64,000 nt of DNA, from contig NZ_NGJU01000001.1 of the NCBI RefSeq assembly GCF_003987495.1, positions 186,001 to 250,000 on the forward strand, read 5' to 3'. Numbering within the stretch: the stretch's first letter is position 1; each line of letters starts with the position of its first letter. Under the pieces are notes generated by a model. That model was not told the DNA's origin. It did no database searches and saw only the letters and a list, made by a program, of their open reading frames with translations. Positions 34,103 to 44,126 of the stretch are shown one piece after another. The translations under genes and the position numbers were made by a program. Origin of the DNA: Vagococcus salmoninarum (GTDB taxonomy: Bacteria; Bacillota; Bacilli; Lactobacillales; Vagococcaceae).

Positions 34103-35092
34103 ATGAAAGCACTAAAAAAATCAGGTTTATCGAAAGAAGCAATTATTCAAGCTTATTATGAAGTTTTAAGAGGTCGTCGTTTAGACGAACGTTTATGGCA
34201 ATTAACACGGATTGGTAAAACATCTTTTAACATTTCTGGTCAAGGGGCTGAAGTTGGTCAAGTTGCCATGGCAATGGCTTTTGATCACAAAAAAGATTAC
34301 TTTTTACCCTACTACCGTGACATGACAGCATGTATTGTTTGGGGCATGACACCAAAAGATATTTTAATGGGATCATTTGGTAAAGAAGCTGACCCATCAT
34401 CACACGGCCGTCAAATGCCTAACCACTATGGTTCAAAAGAGCATAACATTGTCTCATTCTCTTCAACAGTTAGTACGCAAATGCCTTTAGCAACAGGGGT
34501 TGCTTACGGCGCTCAATTATCTAAATCAGATATGGTAGCTTTAACAACAACTGGTGAAGGGTCAGCTAACCAAGGAGAAGTCCAAGAAGCAATGAACTTT
34601 GCCGGTGTTAAAAAATTACCAGTGATCTTCGTTGTTGAAAACAATGGCTATGCAATCTCAGTTGGTACGAAAGAGCAATACGCTAACGAAAGAATGTCAG
34701 ACCGGGCAGCTGGTTACGGCTTTGAAGGAATTACTGTTGATGGTAATGACTTTACTGAAGTTTACTTAACTTTCAAAAAAGCAGTTGAAGATGCTCGTAA
34801 TAAAAAAGGACCAAAATTAATTGAATTAATGGTCTCACGTCTAACGTCTCACTCAGCCGATGATGATCAAACGATTTACCGTTCAGCTGAAGAAATCGAA
34901 AGAATGAAAGAAGTCGATCCTTTAGATATGTTCCAAAAACAATTGATTGACGAAGGTTACATGACTCAAGCCGAAATGGACAAGATGGATGCTGATGTGA
35001 AGGCTGAAATCAATAAAGCGACTGACGAAGCAGAAGCAATGCCAGATCCAACAGCAGATTCATTATTAGAGCAAGTATACGCTGATCAATAA
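34103..35092 (+). CDS. bkdA: Branched-chain 2-oxoacid dehydrogenase E1 alpha
   Basis: 329 aa thiamine-diphosphate enzyme subunit (TTTGEGSANQGEVQEAMNFAG is the ThDP motif, with the SSHGRQMPNHYG and RLTSHSADDD phosphorylation-loop-like segments). The ATG at 34103 is used because GAAAGG lies 9 nt upstream; earlier TTG/ATG codons are too close. It decarboxylates keto acids derived from valine, leucine and isoleucine. Confidence 0.93.
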   Translation: MKALKKSGLSKEAIIQAYYEVLRGRRLDERLWQLTRIGKTSFNISGQGAEVGQVAMAMAFDHKKDYFLPYYRDMTACIVWGMTPKDILMGSFGKEADPSSHGRQMPNHYGSKEHNIVSFSSTVSTQMPLATGVAYGAQLSKSDMVALTTTGEGSANQGEVQEAMNFAGVKKLPVIFVVENNGYAISVGTKEQYANERMSDRAAGYGFEGITVDGNDFTEVYLTFKKAVEDARNKKGPKLIELMVSRLTSHSADDDQTIYRSAEEIERMKEVDPLDMFQKQLIDEGYMTQAEMDKMDADVKAEINKATDEAEAMPDPTADSLLEQVYADQ

Positions 35093-35119
35093 TTCAATGA
35101 TAGAGAGGAATGGATAATT

Positions 35120-36106
35120 ATGGCTGAAATGACATATTTAGAGGCATTAAACTTAGGAATTTCTGAAGAAATGGCTCGTGATGAGAAAGTAGTAATTTTT
35201 GGTGAAGACGTAGGTGGAGATAAAGGTGGGGTCTTTGGCGTAACAAAAGGCTTAGCTGCTAAATACGGCGATGACCGTTGTTTCAACACACCTCTAACAG
35301 AAGGTTTAATCGGCGGTATGAGCGTTGGTTTAGGTTTAATGGGTTACCGAGCAATTGGTGAATTCCAATTCGCAGATTATATTTTACCAGCAACAAACCA
35401 AATTTTATCAGAAGCAAGAACGTTACGTTACCGGACAAAAGGTGACTGGACAGCACCAATCGTTTACCGTACGCCTTATGGTGGTGGGGTTCGTGGTGGG
35501 TTATATCACTCACAATCAACGGAAAAATTATTTGCTGGCCAACCTGGTTTGCGAGTAGTGACACCTTCAAACCCGTATGATGCAAAAGGCATGATTAAAG
35601 CAGCCATTCGTTCAGACGATCCAGTTATTTTCTATGAGCACAAACGCTTGTATCGTTTATTAAAAGCTGACGTTCCCACTGATGATTACGTTGTGCCAAT
35701 TGATAAAGCGAATGTTGTTCGTGAAGGTTCTGATATTACAGTTATCGGTTACGGCATGGTGTTACAATATGCGATTTCAGCAGCTGAGAAATTAGCCGCG
35801 GAAGGCATTGAAGCAGAAGTTGTTGACGTTCGTTCACTGTACCCACTAGACCGTGAAACATTAGTTAATGCAGCGAAGAAAACAGGTAAAGTGTTACTAA
35901 TTACTGAAGACAATAAAGAAGGCAGTATCATGAGTGAAATTGCTGCCATGATTTCTGAAGATGCTTTATTCGATCTAGATGCACCAATCCAACGTTTAGC
36001 TGGACCAGATGCACCAAGTATGGCTTACGCTTTAGAATTAGAGCGTGAATTCTTAGTAAATGAAGATCAAGTAATTGAAGCAATGAAGAATCTAGCAGAG
36101 TTTTAA
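35120..36106 (+). CDS. bkdB: Branched-chain 2-oxoacid dehydrogenase E1 beta
   Basis: 328 aa, transketolase-like pyrimidine and C-terminal domains (MTYLEALNLGISEEMARDEKVVIFGEDVG, then EFQFADYILPATNQI). It pairs with E1 alpha as a heterotetramer. Confidence 0.93.
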   Translation: MAEMTYLEALNLGISEEMARDEKVVIFGEDVGGDKGGVFGVTKGLAAKYGDDRCFNTPLTEGLIGGMSVGLGLMGYRAIGEFQFADYILPATNQILSEARTLRYRTKGDWTAPIVYRTPYGGGVRGGLYHSQSTEKLFAGQPGLRVVTPSNPYDAKGMIKAAIRSDDPVIFYEHKRLYRLLKADVPTDDYVVPIDKANVVREGSDITVIGYGMVLQYAISAAEKLAAEGIEAEVVDVRSLYPLDRETLVNAAKKTGKVLLITEDNKEGSIMSEIAAMISEDALFDLDAPIQRLAGPDAPSMAYALELEREFLVNEDQVIEAMKNLAEF

Positions 36107-36121
36107 AAGGGGGAAATTAGC

Positions 36122-37432
36122 ATGGCGATAAAAGAAATATTAATGCCCAATTTAGGGGAAAGTGTTACAGAAGCAACAGTAATAGGGTGGTTAGTTAAAC
36201 CAGGCGACAAAGTTGAACGTTACCAACCTTTAATGGAAGTTGTTTCAGATAAAGTGACAACTGAAATTCCATCTGATTTTGATGGTGTTATTAAAGAGTA
36301 CTTAGTTGATTTAGATGTGACCGTTCCAATTGGGACAGTCTTAATGACTTTAGACGCTGAAGGTGAAAGTGCTGATGAACCAACAGTTGCAGTTGAAGCA
36401 GCAGCTCCAGCACCTGAAGTAGCGGCACCTAAAGCAGCAGCACCAAAAGCACCAGTTAAATCTGGTAACCAAGAAAATGCCGGTCGTTTTTCACCAGCTG
36501 TCGTCAGAATGGCTCAAGAAAAAGGCATCGACTTAAATCAAGTTCCAGGTTCAGGAAAAGGCGGTCGAATCACTCGTAAAGATATTATGAACTTCGATCC
36601 AGCTAACCAAGTGGCAGCGGAAGCTGTGGCACCAGCGCCAGCAACGCCAGCAACACCAGCAACACCAGCAACACCAGCAACACCAGTAACACAAGCACCA
36701 ACACCAGCAGTTCAGCCAATGGTTGTTCCAAAAGGTTCAGAAGTTGTGCCTGCTGATGGCGTTCGCAAAGCAATTGCTAAGAAAATGGTTCAAAGTGTCA
36801 CGGAAATTCCGCACGCTTGGATTATGGTTGAAGCAGATGTTAGTAACATTGTTAAATTACGTAATAGTGTCAAAGATGAGTTTAAACAAAAAGAAGGCTA
36901 TGCGTTAAGCTTCTTCCCATTCTTTGCTAAAGCTGTTGTTCAAGCTTTGAAAAAGAATCCGAAAATGAATACATCATGGGATAATGGCAACATTATTTAT
37001 CACAATGACATTAATATGTCGATTGCGATTACAACGGATGAGCATTTATATGTACCAGTGATTCAACAAGCAGATAACTATTCACTTTCTGGTTTAGCGA
37101 AAGAGATTAATCGTTTAGCTTTAGAAGTCCGTAACGGTACATTAGGCAACAAAGACATGCAAGGTGGTACGTTTACCTTAAATAACACTGGTTCAATCGG
37201 TGCTGTTCAATCAATGGGTATTATCAACCACCCACAAGCAGCCATTCTCCAAGTTGAATCAATCGTTAAGCGGGTTGTTCCAACAGCTGATGGTGGCTTT
37301 AAAACAGCTGATATGGTTAACTTATCACTATCAATTGATCACCGTATTCTTGATGGTCAACAAGCTGGTAAATTCTTGAAAGACGTCAAAGAAAACTTAG
37401 CACGTTTTTCAAATGAAGCAGATATTTATTAA
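36122..37432 (+). CDS. bkdC: Branched-chain 2-oxoacid dehydrogenase E2 (lipoyl acyltransferase)
   Basis: 436 aa. Lipoyl domain (about 1-80) with the modified lysine in VVSDKVTTE; peripheral-subunit-binding domain (about 120-157: RFSPAVVRMAQEKGIDL); an Ala-Thr-Pro repeat linker (about 174-190); catalytic domain with HRILDGQQAGKF. It transfers the acyl group to CoA and forms the complex core. Last gene of the operon. Confidence 0.94.
   Translation: MAIKEILMPNLGESVTEATVIGWLVKPGDKVERYQPLMEVVSDKVTTEIPSDFDGVIKEYLVDLDVTVPIGTVLMTLDAEGESADEPTVAVEAAAPAPEVAAPKAAAPKAPVKSGNQENAGRFSPAVVRMAQEKGIDLNQVPGSGKGGRITRKDIMNFDPANQVAAEAVAPAPATPATPATPATPATPVTQAPTPAVQPMVVPKGSEVVPADGVRKAIAKKMVQSVTEIPHAWIMVEADVSNIVKLRNSVKDEFKQKEGYALSFFPFFAKAVVQALKKNPKMNTSWDNGNIIYHNDINMSIAITTDEHLYVPVIQQADNYSLSGLAKEINRLALEVRNGTLGNKDMQGGTFTLNNTGSIGAVQSMGIINHPQAAILQVESIVKRVVPTADGGFKTADMVNLSLSIDHRILDGQQAGKFLKDVKENLARFSNEADIY
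36641..36685 (+). repeat. 9-bp tandem repeat in the E2 linker
   Basis: Five units of GCAACACCA (the first GCAACGCCA) encode Ala-Thr-Pro triplets of the flexible linker. In-frame, so copy-number changes would only change linker length. Confidence 0.9.
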
Positions 37433-37563
37433 ACAATCCAACTAAAAATCAAATAATATAAGAAGGAGTTCTGTTGCTTTAGTCAACTACATAGTAATGT
37501 AAAATGGCTTTAGCACAGAGCTCTTAACTTATATGTCTGTTTATTAATGTCAGTAATAAAAAA

Positions 37564-37592
37564 ACAAGACTCGCTCATTGAGCCAGTCCTGT
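37564..37592 (-). terminator. Terminator-like hairpin oriented on the minus strand
   Basis: Read on the minus strand, ACAGGACTGGCTC pairs imperfectly with GAGCGAGTCTTGT and is followed by seven T. No minus-strand gene ends here, so it may terminate antisense transcription or serve as an imperfect bkd operon terminator. Confidence 0.4.
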
Positions 37593-37633
37593 AAATAGAT
37601 TAATTTAAGAAAAAATTAATGGGAGTGTTTCAT

Positions 37634-38692
37634 ATGACAACAACAGCAGCAGCAGTCGAAGAAAAATTAACACCAAAACTATTTCTCAACAAAGTTTTAG
37701 CAGGTACGGCAACAGGAACCATTATTGCCTTAATACCTAACGCTGTTTTAAGTGCTATTTTAAAATATTTTGCTCACTATACTTTAGCAGCGATGGTCAT
37801 TGATGCCGCTAAAATTTTCCAATTAGCCACACCTTTAATTATTGGGAGTTTAATCGCTTATCAATTTAAGTTAACGCCAGCTAAGATGATGATGACTGGT
37901 GGTGCCGCTTTTGTCGGTTCCGGGGTTATCAAAAATGATTTAGATTTAGCGAATTATGTTGGCGCAGGTACTGGTGACATTATCAATATTATGATCACTG
38001 CCTCAGTCGCTGTCTTAATGTTATTATTTATCGGTAGTAAATTTGGTTCTGTTGAAATCATCGCCTTACCAATTGTAGTCGGCATCGGCGCTGGCTTAAT
38101 AGGGATGTTCACGTATCCTCTTGTGACACAAATCACAGTTGCCATTGGAAATGTGATTAATAACTTTACAAATTTCCAACCAATTGTTATGAGTATCTTG
38201 ATCGCTTGTTCTTTCGCCGCCCTAATTATCTCACCAATCACAACCGTTGCGATTGGCTTAGCGATTCAATTAAATGGGGTATCAGCAGGAGCAGCAGCCA
38301 TGGGGATTGCCGCAACAACAATTGTCTTAGTTATTAACTCTTGGAAAGTCAATCAATCTGGCGTAACTTTAGCTATTTCTCTAGGTGGAATGAAAATGAT
38401 GATGCCTAACTTATTCAAGTATCCAATCATCTTAGTCCCTTGTTTATTCACAGCAGCGATTTCAGCAATTCCAGTAGCTTTACTAGGAATTTCAGGAACG
38501 CCTCAATCAGCTGGATTCGGTTTAGTTGGTTTAGTTGGACCTTTAGCGTCACTTGATGCTGGGTTAGGAATTGTGCCACTAATCATCTGTTGGTTCCTAG
38601 TACCAATTGCCGTAGGATTTGCTTCAAAAATTATCTTTGAGAAAACGTTAAAATTATACGATAGTAAAAAAGTATTTGCTTTCCAAGGTTAA
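37634..38692 (+). CDS. Orphan PTS EIIC-like permease (PTS_EIIC_2 type)
   Basis: 352 aa, very hydrophobic. Features such as FQLATPLIIGSLIAYQF, MTGGAAFVGSGVIK, GAGTGDIINIMI, SPITTVAIGLAIQL and GTPQSAGFGLVGLVGP fit the EIIC-like family that occurs without IIA or IIB partners. The start at 37634 is chosen for the GGGAG site 8 nt before it. The solute is unknown. The stop codon overlaps by 4 nt the end of a convergent LysR gene. Proximity to bkd and a PanE-type gene suggests an organic acid rather than a sugar, but this is inference. Confidence 0.7.
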   Translation: MTTTAAAVEEKLTPKLFLNKVLAGTATGTIIALIPNAVLSAILKYFAHYTLAAMVIDAAKIFQLATPLIIGSLIAYQFKLTPAKMMMTGGAAFVGSGVIKNDLDLANYVGAGTGDIINIMITASVAVLMLLFIGSKFGSVEIIALPIVVGIGAGLIGMFTYPLVTQITVAIGNVINNFTNFQPIVMSILIACSFAALIISPITTVAIGLAIQLNGVSAGAAAMGIAATTIVLVINSWKVNQSGVTLAISLGGMKMMMPNLFKYPIILVPCLFTAAISAIPVALLGISGTPQSAGFGLVGLVGPLASLDAGLGIVPLIICWFLVPIAVGFASKIIFEKTLKLYDSKKVFAFQG

Positions 38693-39579
38693 TTTTCTTT
38701 AATAATACCGATGAAATTATCAAGGACATCTGTCCGTAAGTAGTCTTTGCGTAAGGCGATACCAATGGGGAAAAAATTGTACTTATCTTTGAGTGGAATC
38801 CATTTGACGCCTTCGCTTTTACCAACTTGACGGTATTCAATTGGCAGCAAACAAATTGAATTGTTTTTAACAACACTGTGAATTAAGACTTGTAAGTCAT
38901 CATTATAAAGAACGATATTTGGTTCAAAACCAAAGGCACGACTTTGGTCAATTAACATGCGACCGATCATAAAGTTGTCGCTTAAGGAAGAAAAGCGTTG
39001 ACCTTTTAAATCTTTGAAAGTCAATTCTTCCAAACTAGCCAAGGGGTTATTTTCAGGCACAACGACATAGACGTTGTAGCCACGAGTGGTCGTTTCTAAG
39101 ACATCAATATTAATCATTTCCGTTTGGTAGTTGGGAAAAGAGACTAAGCCAATATCAATTTCTTTATTAACTAACATTTTCTGTAATTCATGAGAGCCAC
39201 CTTGTTTAATAATTAATTCAACATTAGGGTTTTGGGCTAAGAAGGTCGAAATTTCTTTCATAAACTGCATAGCGAATAAAGTCGTTAAGCCCAAATGAAT
39301 GACTTGCTTGCTAGAAGTATCTTGCATACTATGTAAATCATCTATTAATTGGTCGAATTGTTGAACAAGAACTTGACCACGCTCATATAAGACCAGTCCC
39401 GTATCTGTTAATTGGTACGGGCTGTCTGAGTGATTAAAGAGTTTTGTGTTTAATTCCCCTTCCATTTTTTTTAAGGCAAGGGAGAGAGTCGGTTGGGTAA
39501 CGAATAGGCTTAAAGCTGCGTCGGAAACATTGCGACTATCAGCAATTTGAATGAAATATTTTAATTGTTGAATATTCAT
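38689..39579 (-). CDS. LysR-family transcriptional regulator
   Basis: 296 aa. N-terminal winged HTH (MNIQQLKYFIQIADSRNVSDAALSLF, TQPTLSLALKKME) and a periplasmic-binding-like effector domain. Located between the orphan permease (convergent, 4-nt overlap) and the divergent PanE-type gene, which it most likely controls. Confidence 0.9.
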   Translation of the reverse strand: MNIQQLKYFIQIADSRNVSDAALSLFVTQPTLSLALKKMEGELNTKLFNHSDSPYQLTDTGLVLYERGQVLVQQFDQLIDDLHSMQDTSSKQVIHLGLTTLFAMQFMKEISTFLAQNPNVELIIKQGGSHELQKMLVNKEIDIGLVSFPNYQTEMINIDVLETTTRGYNVYVVVPENNPLASLEELTFKDLKGQRFSSLSDNFMIGRMLIDQSRAFGFEPNIVLYNDDLQVLIHSVVKNNSICLLPIEYRQVGKSEGVKWIPLKDKYNFFPIGIALRKDYLRTDVLDNFIGIIKEN

Positions 39580-39828
39580 AACATAATCCTTTCTTAGATG
39601 TATTTAAGCGTTTTCAATAAAGTGCTCAAGAAATATCTCCTTACCTATTTTACCATAACTATGAGCTAATAGCAGATGTGGCAGGGAAAGTTTAACCGGT
39701 TTTTCATCATTAAATAACTAGTAACAAAACATGTAAAAGTGATTTTATTTCACAAAGTATAATAAAGACAGTGTGTTTTTCAGAAACAAAAGGTATACTA
39801 TACTAAAAGAAGAAGTGAGGAATTTACT

Positions 39829-40770
39829 ATGAAAATTATTATTGCTGGTGCAGGTGCTATGGGAAGTCGGTTTGGAATTATGCTTCATCAAAATAATCAC
39901 GAAGTTATTCTAATCGACGGTTGGCAAGCACACATTGATTTAATTAATCAAAATGGTTTAAAAGCTAATTTAAACGGCGAAGAAGTCATTGCCAAAATTC
40001 CAGCTTATCATCAAGATCAATTAGCTGAGGTTGATTTTGCAGCTGAATTAGTAATTGTCTTTACAAAAGCGATGCAACTAGATGCTATGATGCAAGCAAT
40101 CCAAGGAATGTTACAAACAGAGACAAAGGTTCTATGTTTATTAAATGGGATTGGTCACGAGGAAGTTATTCAAAAGTATGTACCTTTTGAGAATATCTTA
40201 CTAGGTAACACGATGTGGACAGCTGGCATGGTTGGACCAGGGGAAGTTAAACTCTTCGGTAACGGCACAGTTGATCTCCAAAACCTTGGTGAAGGCCAAG
40301 AAGAGATTGCCAAAGAAACGGCAAAAGTCTTAACAGAAGCAGGCTTAAACGCTCGTTATGCGGATAATATCTTAGCCTCAATTTATAAAAAAGCTTGTGT
40401 TAATGGCACAATGAATGGCTTATGTACGATTCTTGACTCTAGTATGGCTGACTTTGGTGAAACAGCCCCTGCAGATTTCATTGTTGAAAATATTGTGAAG
40501 GAATTTTTAGCTGTTGCGAAAGCTGAAAATGTTAATTTAGATCTGTCAGAAGTTCTGACTCAGATTAAAGGCTGTTATAATCGTGAAACGATTGGTGAAC
40601 ATCACCCATCAATGCACCAAGATTTAATTACGAATAATCGTCTAACTGAAATTGACTATATTAATGGTGCAATTGTTAGAAAAGGTGAAAAGTATAACAT
40701 CCCAACACCTTACTGTGCCTTTTTAACAAGCTTAGTTCATTCAAAAGAAGAAATTTTAGGCGCTAAATAA
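39829..40770 (+). CDS. Ketopantoate reductase-family (PanE/ApbA) dehydrogenase
   Basis: 313 aa, NADP motif IIIAGAGAMGSRFG at the N-terminus, catalytic lysine region in YKKACVNGTMNGLCTILDS and the conserved C-terminal HHPSMHQDL. Family members reduce 2-dehydropantoate, but lactic acid bacterial homologues also reduce branched-chain 2-keto acids to D-2-hydroxyacids. With the bkd cluster upstream and no pan genes nearby, the latter role is plausible. Divergent from the LysR gene. Confidence 0.82.
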   Translation: MKIIIAGAGAMGSRFGIMLHQNNHEVILIDGWQAHIDLINQNGLKANLNGEEVIAKIPAYHQDQLAEVDFAAELVIVFTKAMQLDAMMQAIQGMLQTETKVLCLLNGIGHEEVIQKYVPFENILLGNTMWTAGMVGPGEVKLFGNGTVDLQNLGEGQEEIAKETAKVLTEAGLNARYADNILASIYKKACVNGTMNGLCTILDSSMADFGETAPADFIVENIVKEFLAVAKAENVNLDLSEVLTQIKGCYNRETIGEHHPSMHQDLITNNRLTEIDYINGAIVRKGEKYNIPTPYCAFLTSLVHSKEEILGAK

Positions 40771-40791
40771 ACGGAGTGCTGTTTACTGTAG

Positions 40792-40820
40792 AAACCTCAA
40801 GCTATTTTGAGGTTTTTTTG
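40792..40820 (+). terminator. Intrinsic terminator of the PanE-type gene
   Basis: AAACCTCAA (40792-40800) pairs with TTGAGGTTT (40807-40815), followed by a T-run. Confidence 0.88.
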
Positions 40821-41030
40821 TTTTGACAACGACTAAAAGAAGAACTGTCATTTGAGTATCAGTACTAGATGTGATAAGCTTAGAGGTGTTAACGATGGCG
40901 ATATTCGTTCGAATAATATATCATAATTAATGTGTGTTTTTTTGCTGATAAGTAGTAAATACTAGCTTAGTTAAAGGTGATAATTAGAATAGGATAGTTG
41001 AGTCAGAGTAACGAAAGGAAGCGTTGATAA

Positions 41031-41441
41031 ATGGATTTAGGTGCAGTCGTAAAAGAAATTAAACCCCGTTCTAAACTTTTAGTTATTTTAATAGAACTGT
41101 TAATTGGTGGCGGGGCAGTTATCGGTTTTTTCATCCCTGTAATTAGAACAGGATTCTATGAAAAGTATGCAGTTTTAGGGTTTCCTTCAGAGTATCTTTT
41201 CTTAATCTTAGGGATTCTAGTTATTGTAATGGCATTGTATACTATGTTAACTACTAACCCCATTGGTAAAATTACTGTATTTGAAAAAGGCTTGTCAGTT
41301 GGAGATTTTAGTGCAACTTTTGAAAACTTGAAGATTCGGACGAAAAAAAATTACTTTGTTTTTTCTGATACTAATCGCAGTATTATTTATAAAGATCGGT
41401 TAACCCGTGCTGATTACAATTATATAAAGAATTTGTTGTAA
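41031..41441 (+). CDS. Small membrane protein of unknown function
   Basis: 136 aa with two membrane helices (about residues 17-37 and 53-74) and a C-terminal cytoplasmic domain of about 60 residues rich in Lys/Arg (ENLKIRTKKNYFVF-SDTNRSIIYKDR) that looks like a small beta-rich, PH-like domain. No recognised family. Single-gene unit between two terminators. Confidence 0.65.
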   Translation: MDLGAVVKEIKPRSKLLVILIELLIGGGAVIGFFIPVIRTGFYEKYAVLGFPSEYLFLILGILVIVMALYTMLTTNPIGKITVFEKGLSVGDFSATFENLKIRTKKNYFVFSDTNRSIIYKDRLTRADYNYIKNLL

Positions 41442-41447
41442 TAGTTA

Positions 41448-41486
41448 AAGCTTGGAAAAGGAGTGTTACTCTTTCCGGGCTTTTTA
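41448..41486 (+). terminator. Intrinsic terminator
   Basis: AAGCTTGGAAAAG pairs with CTCTTTCCGGGCTT (with G-U pairs), followed by TTTTT. Confidence 0.75.
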
Positions 41487-41660
41487 GTTTGTTGAAATTC
41501 ATTTTTAGTTAAGAGTCACATATCAAAAGCTAAAAGAGTCAGCTTAGCTTGGGAAAGAAGCTGTGTTAAATTGTAGCATCCTTGGTATCATTAGAATGAC
41601 ACAGATTGAAACTACTATAAATTCAAAAGTCAGCCATAATAAAGTAGAGGAGGCGAGATT

Positions 41661-42458
41661 ATGACAATCGGTGAACGGTTAAAAATTGCGAGAAAAAATC
41701 AAGGGTTAACTCAGCAAGAAGTAGCAGATGTTTTACATGTCTCACGAACGACTATTTCTAGTTGGGAAGTCGGGCGAACGTACCCGAGTTTAGAATTAAT
41801 TGTAGACTTAAGTAATTTGTATGATCTCTCTCTCGATATTTTATTGAAGGAGGACATGGGGATGGTTAAGCAAGTCAGTCAAGAAGTAAGAAAGAATGGC
41901 CTTTATAAAAAAATGGTGGAGGCAGTCGTTGTCTGTCTCGGATTATTTTTAGTTATTAATGGTGTTTGGTTAGGCAAAAGTTATTCGACCTATCGTTATT
42001 TAAGAACAAATTGGGAATTAGTTGAAGATAGTTATGTTTATTCAGAGCAGGATATCGACTACTTCACAACAGCTTATGATATCGGTAGAGCGTTTTCTCA
42101 AAGCTATTTGAAGAAAAACAACATTTGGTTAATGGGGAATCAGAAGGCAACAGATAATTCAGAAGAGCTATTATATAGTGTGCTAATTAATGAGTCAGGG
42201 CTTGTTTCGACTGACATTCCTGTCTCCGATGGAGGACTATCTTTTTCAGTCCTAATTGATGAAAATATTAACTACGTCGTAAATAGTAATTCACAAGAGG
42301 TGTTTACTTCTGGCAAAGGCGAGTCCTTGACTGAAAAAGACATTCAAACTGCTAAAGACTATTTAGCAGCAAACAAAAAATCGTTAGAAAAGTTGTATAA
42401 GTCAACTAAAAAACAGTATGATTTGATTAATGGCTTTGAAAAAGTTAAGGGTGATTAA
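41661..42458 (+). CDS. Membrane-anchored XRE-family regulator
   Basis: 265 aa. Residues 1-60 are a Cro/CI-type HTH (IGERLKIARKNQGLTQQEVADVL, SRTTISSWEVGRTYPS). A membrane helix follows at about 88-108 (VVVCLGLFLVINGVWLG) and an extracellular domain of about 150 residues without recognised motifs. The layout suggests a one-component sensor of an envelope signal. Confidence 0.75.
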   Translation: MTIGERLKIARKNQGLTQQEVADVLHVSRTTISSWEVGRTYPSLELIVDLSNLYDLSLDILLKEDMGMVKQVSQEVRKNGLYKKMVEAVVVCLGLFLVINGVWLGKSYSTYRYLRTNWELVEDSYVYSEQDIDYFTTAYDIGRAFSQSYLKKNNIWLMGNQKATDNSEELLYSVLINESGLVSTDIPVSDGGLSFSVLIDENINYVVNSNSQEVFTSGKGESLTEKDIQTAKDYLAANKKSLEKLYKSTKKQYDLINGFEKVKGD

Positions 42459-42487
42459 TTTTCCTGCTGATTGTTAGGATAGTACAT

Positions 42488-42524
42488 AAAAAGAGTTGAC
42501 GAATTATTTTCGTCAACTCTTTTT
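42488..42524. terminator. Bidirectional terminator between convergent genes
   Basis: AAAAAGAGTTGACGA (42488-42502) and TCGTCAACTCTTTTT (42510-42524) form a perfect 15-bp helix with a 7-nt loop. Confidence 0.92.
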
Positions 42525-42819
42525 GTTATAATTATTTATTCAATCTTTTTCGAAAGTTAATTAAAATACTACCTAATAAGAAGCTTCCAATAGTTGTAGC
42601 AAACCCATTACTAATTTGTTCGCCTGTTTGAGGTAACTTATTTTTATTAGGGGTTGAAGGGATAGTTTTATCCAGTGGTTTAGTTATCGCACCTGAACTT
42701 GAAGAATCACTTGAACTTGGCTTTGTACCGCTTTGTTCAGTTGAAGCAGGAGTTCCGCTTTGACTTGATTCTGTGGTACTTGAACTTGGTTTCGTTTCGC
42801 TTGGTTCAGTAGTACTAGG

Positions 42820-43600
42820 TTCTGTGCTCTGACTAGAAGTTGATTCTGACTCACTTGATTCAGTTGAACTAGGTTCAGAAGACTGACTAGAAGTTGATTC
42901 TGACTCACTTGATTCGGTAGAACTAGGTTCAGCAGACTGACTAGAAGTTGATTCTGACTCACTTGATTCAGTTGAGCTAGGTTCAGAAGACTGACTAGAA
43001 GTTGATTCTGACTCACTTGATTCAGTTGAGCTAGGTTCAGCAGACTGACTAGAAGTTGATTCTGACTCACTTGTTTCAGTTGAGCTAGGTTCAGAAGACT
43101 GACTAGAAGTTGATTCTGACTCACTTGATTCGGTAGAACTAGGTTCAGAAGACTGACTAGAAGTTGATTCTGACTCACTTGATTCAGTTGAGCTAGGTTC
43201 AGAAGACTGACTAGAAGTTGATTCTGACTCACTTGTTTCAGTTGAGCTAGGTTCAGAAGACTGACTAGAAGTTGATTCTGACTCACTTGATTCGGTAGAA
43301 CTAGGTTCAGAAGACTGACTAGGAGTTGAATCTGACTCACTTGATTCAGTAGAACTAGGTTCAGCAGACTGACTAGAAGTTGATTCTGACTCACTTGATT
43401 CGGTAGAACTAGGTTCAGCAGACTGACTAGAAGTTGAATCTGACTCACTTGGTACAGTAGAACTAGGTTGATCAGACTGACTAGAAGTTGATTCTGAGTC
43501 ACTTGATTCAGTAGAACTAGGTTCTATGCTCTGGCTAGAAGTTGATTCTGAGTCACTTGATTCAGTAGAACTAGGTTCTGTACTTTGACTAGATTCACTA
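42820..43600 (-). repeat. 54-bp tandem repeats encoding a Ser/Glu/Thr-rich stalk
   Basis: About 14 copies of a 54-bp unit (18 residues of the type SEPSSTESSESESTSSQS) with few differences between copies, typical of a surface-protein stalk prone to copy-number change. Boundaries are approximate. Confidence 0.92.
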
Positions 43601-44116
43601 GTCGTTGATTCAGCGGGAGTAGAAGAGCTAGTCTCAGGTATGTCTTTGACTATGTAATGTTGAGAGATGGTGCCAGAGAAAGGCCCTAAATAAGCATTCC
43701 CAAGGAGATTGCTCATTTCCCAAGTTGCTAGTAAGCTACCAGAACCACTAAGGTTGCTCCAATTCATCAAGCCTTTTTGAATGTCATACTCACCAATTTC
43801 TTCTGCCATTCCTTTAAGAGTTAGAGGAATGATGCTCCCATCGGTATTAAGGATTGAAAAGACTTGTTGATGAGTAGACTCATCGGTTAGTAAATCAGGT
43901 AAGTTAATTTGCTGATCGGTCATGTATAAATAGTGAAGATTTAAGTTACTGAGTGGTTGGATGTCAATTACTTGATTATTAGAAGCATTGACGGAAAACA
44001 GCAAATTTAAACTGGCTAAGGGAGTCAAATCAATAATTTGATTACTTTCGAGATTTAAATAGCTAAGAGTTGTTAATGTTTTAAGCGGTTCAATGTCACT
44101 AATCATATTACCATTA

Positions 44117-44126
44117 AGAGAGAGAG
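44117..44126 (-). repeat. Dinucleotide (CT)5 slippage tract
   Basis: AGAGAGAGAG on the plus strand, CT repeats on the coding strand, exactly where the surface-protein reading frame is lost. Gain of one unit restores it. Confidence 0.75.

Noticed and set aside
36723-36908. Second frame within bkdC as a small gene
   Set aside because: Shadow of the E2 coding sequence with no ribosome site.
42684-43502. Long alternative reading frame through the Ser-rich repeat, encoding Leu/Asn/Gln-rich repeats
   Set aside because: It is open only because each 54-bp repeat lacks stops in that frame; no ribosome site or start context, and the Ser-rich frame ending in LPQTG is the biologically sensible one.
42820-43600. 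CRISPR-like tandem repeats
   Set aside because: Units are contiguous 54-bp coding repeats with no unique spacers.
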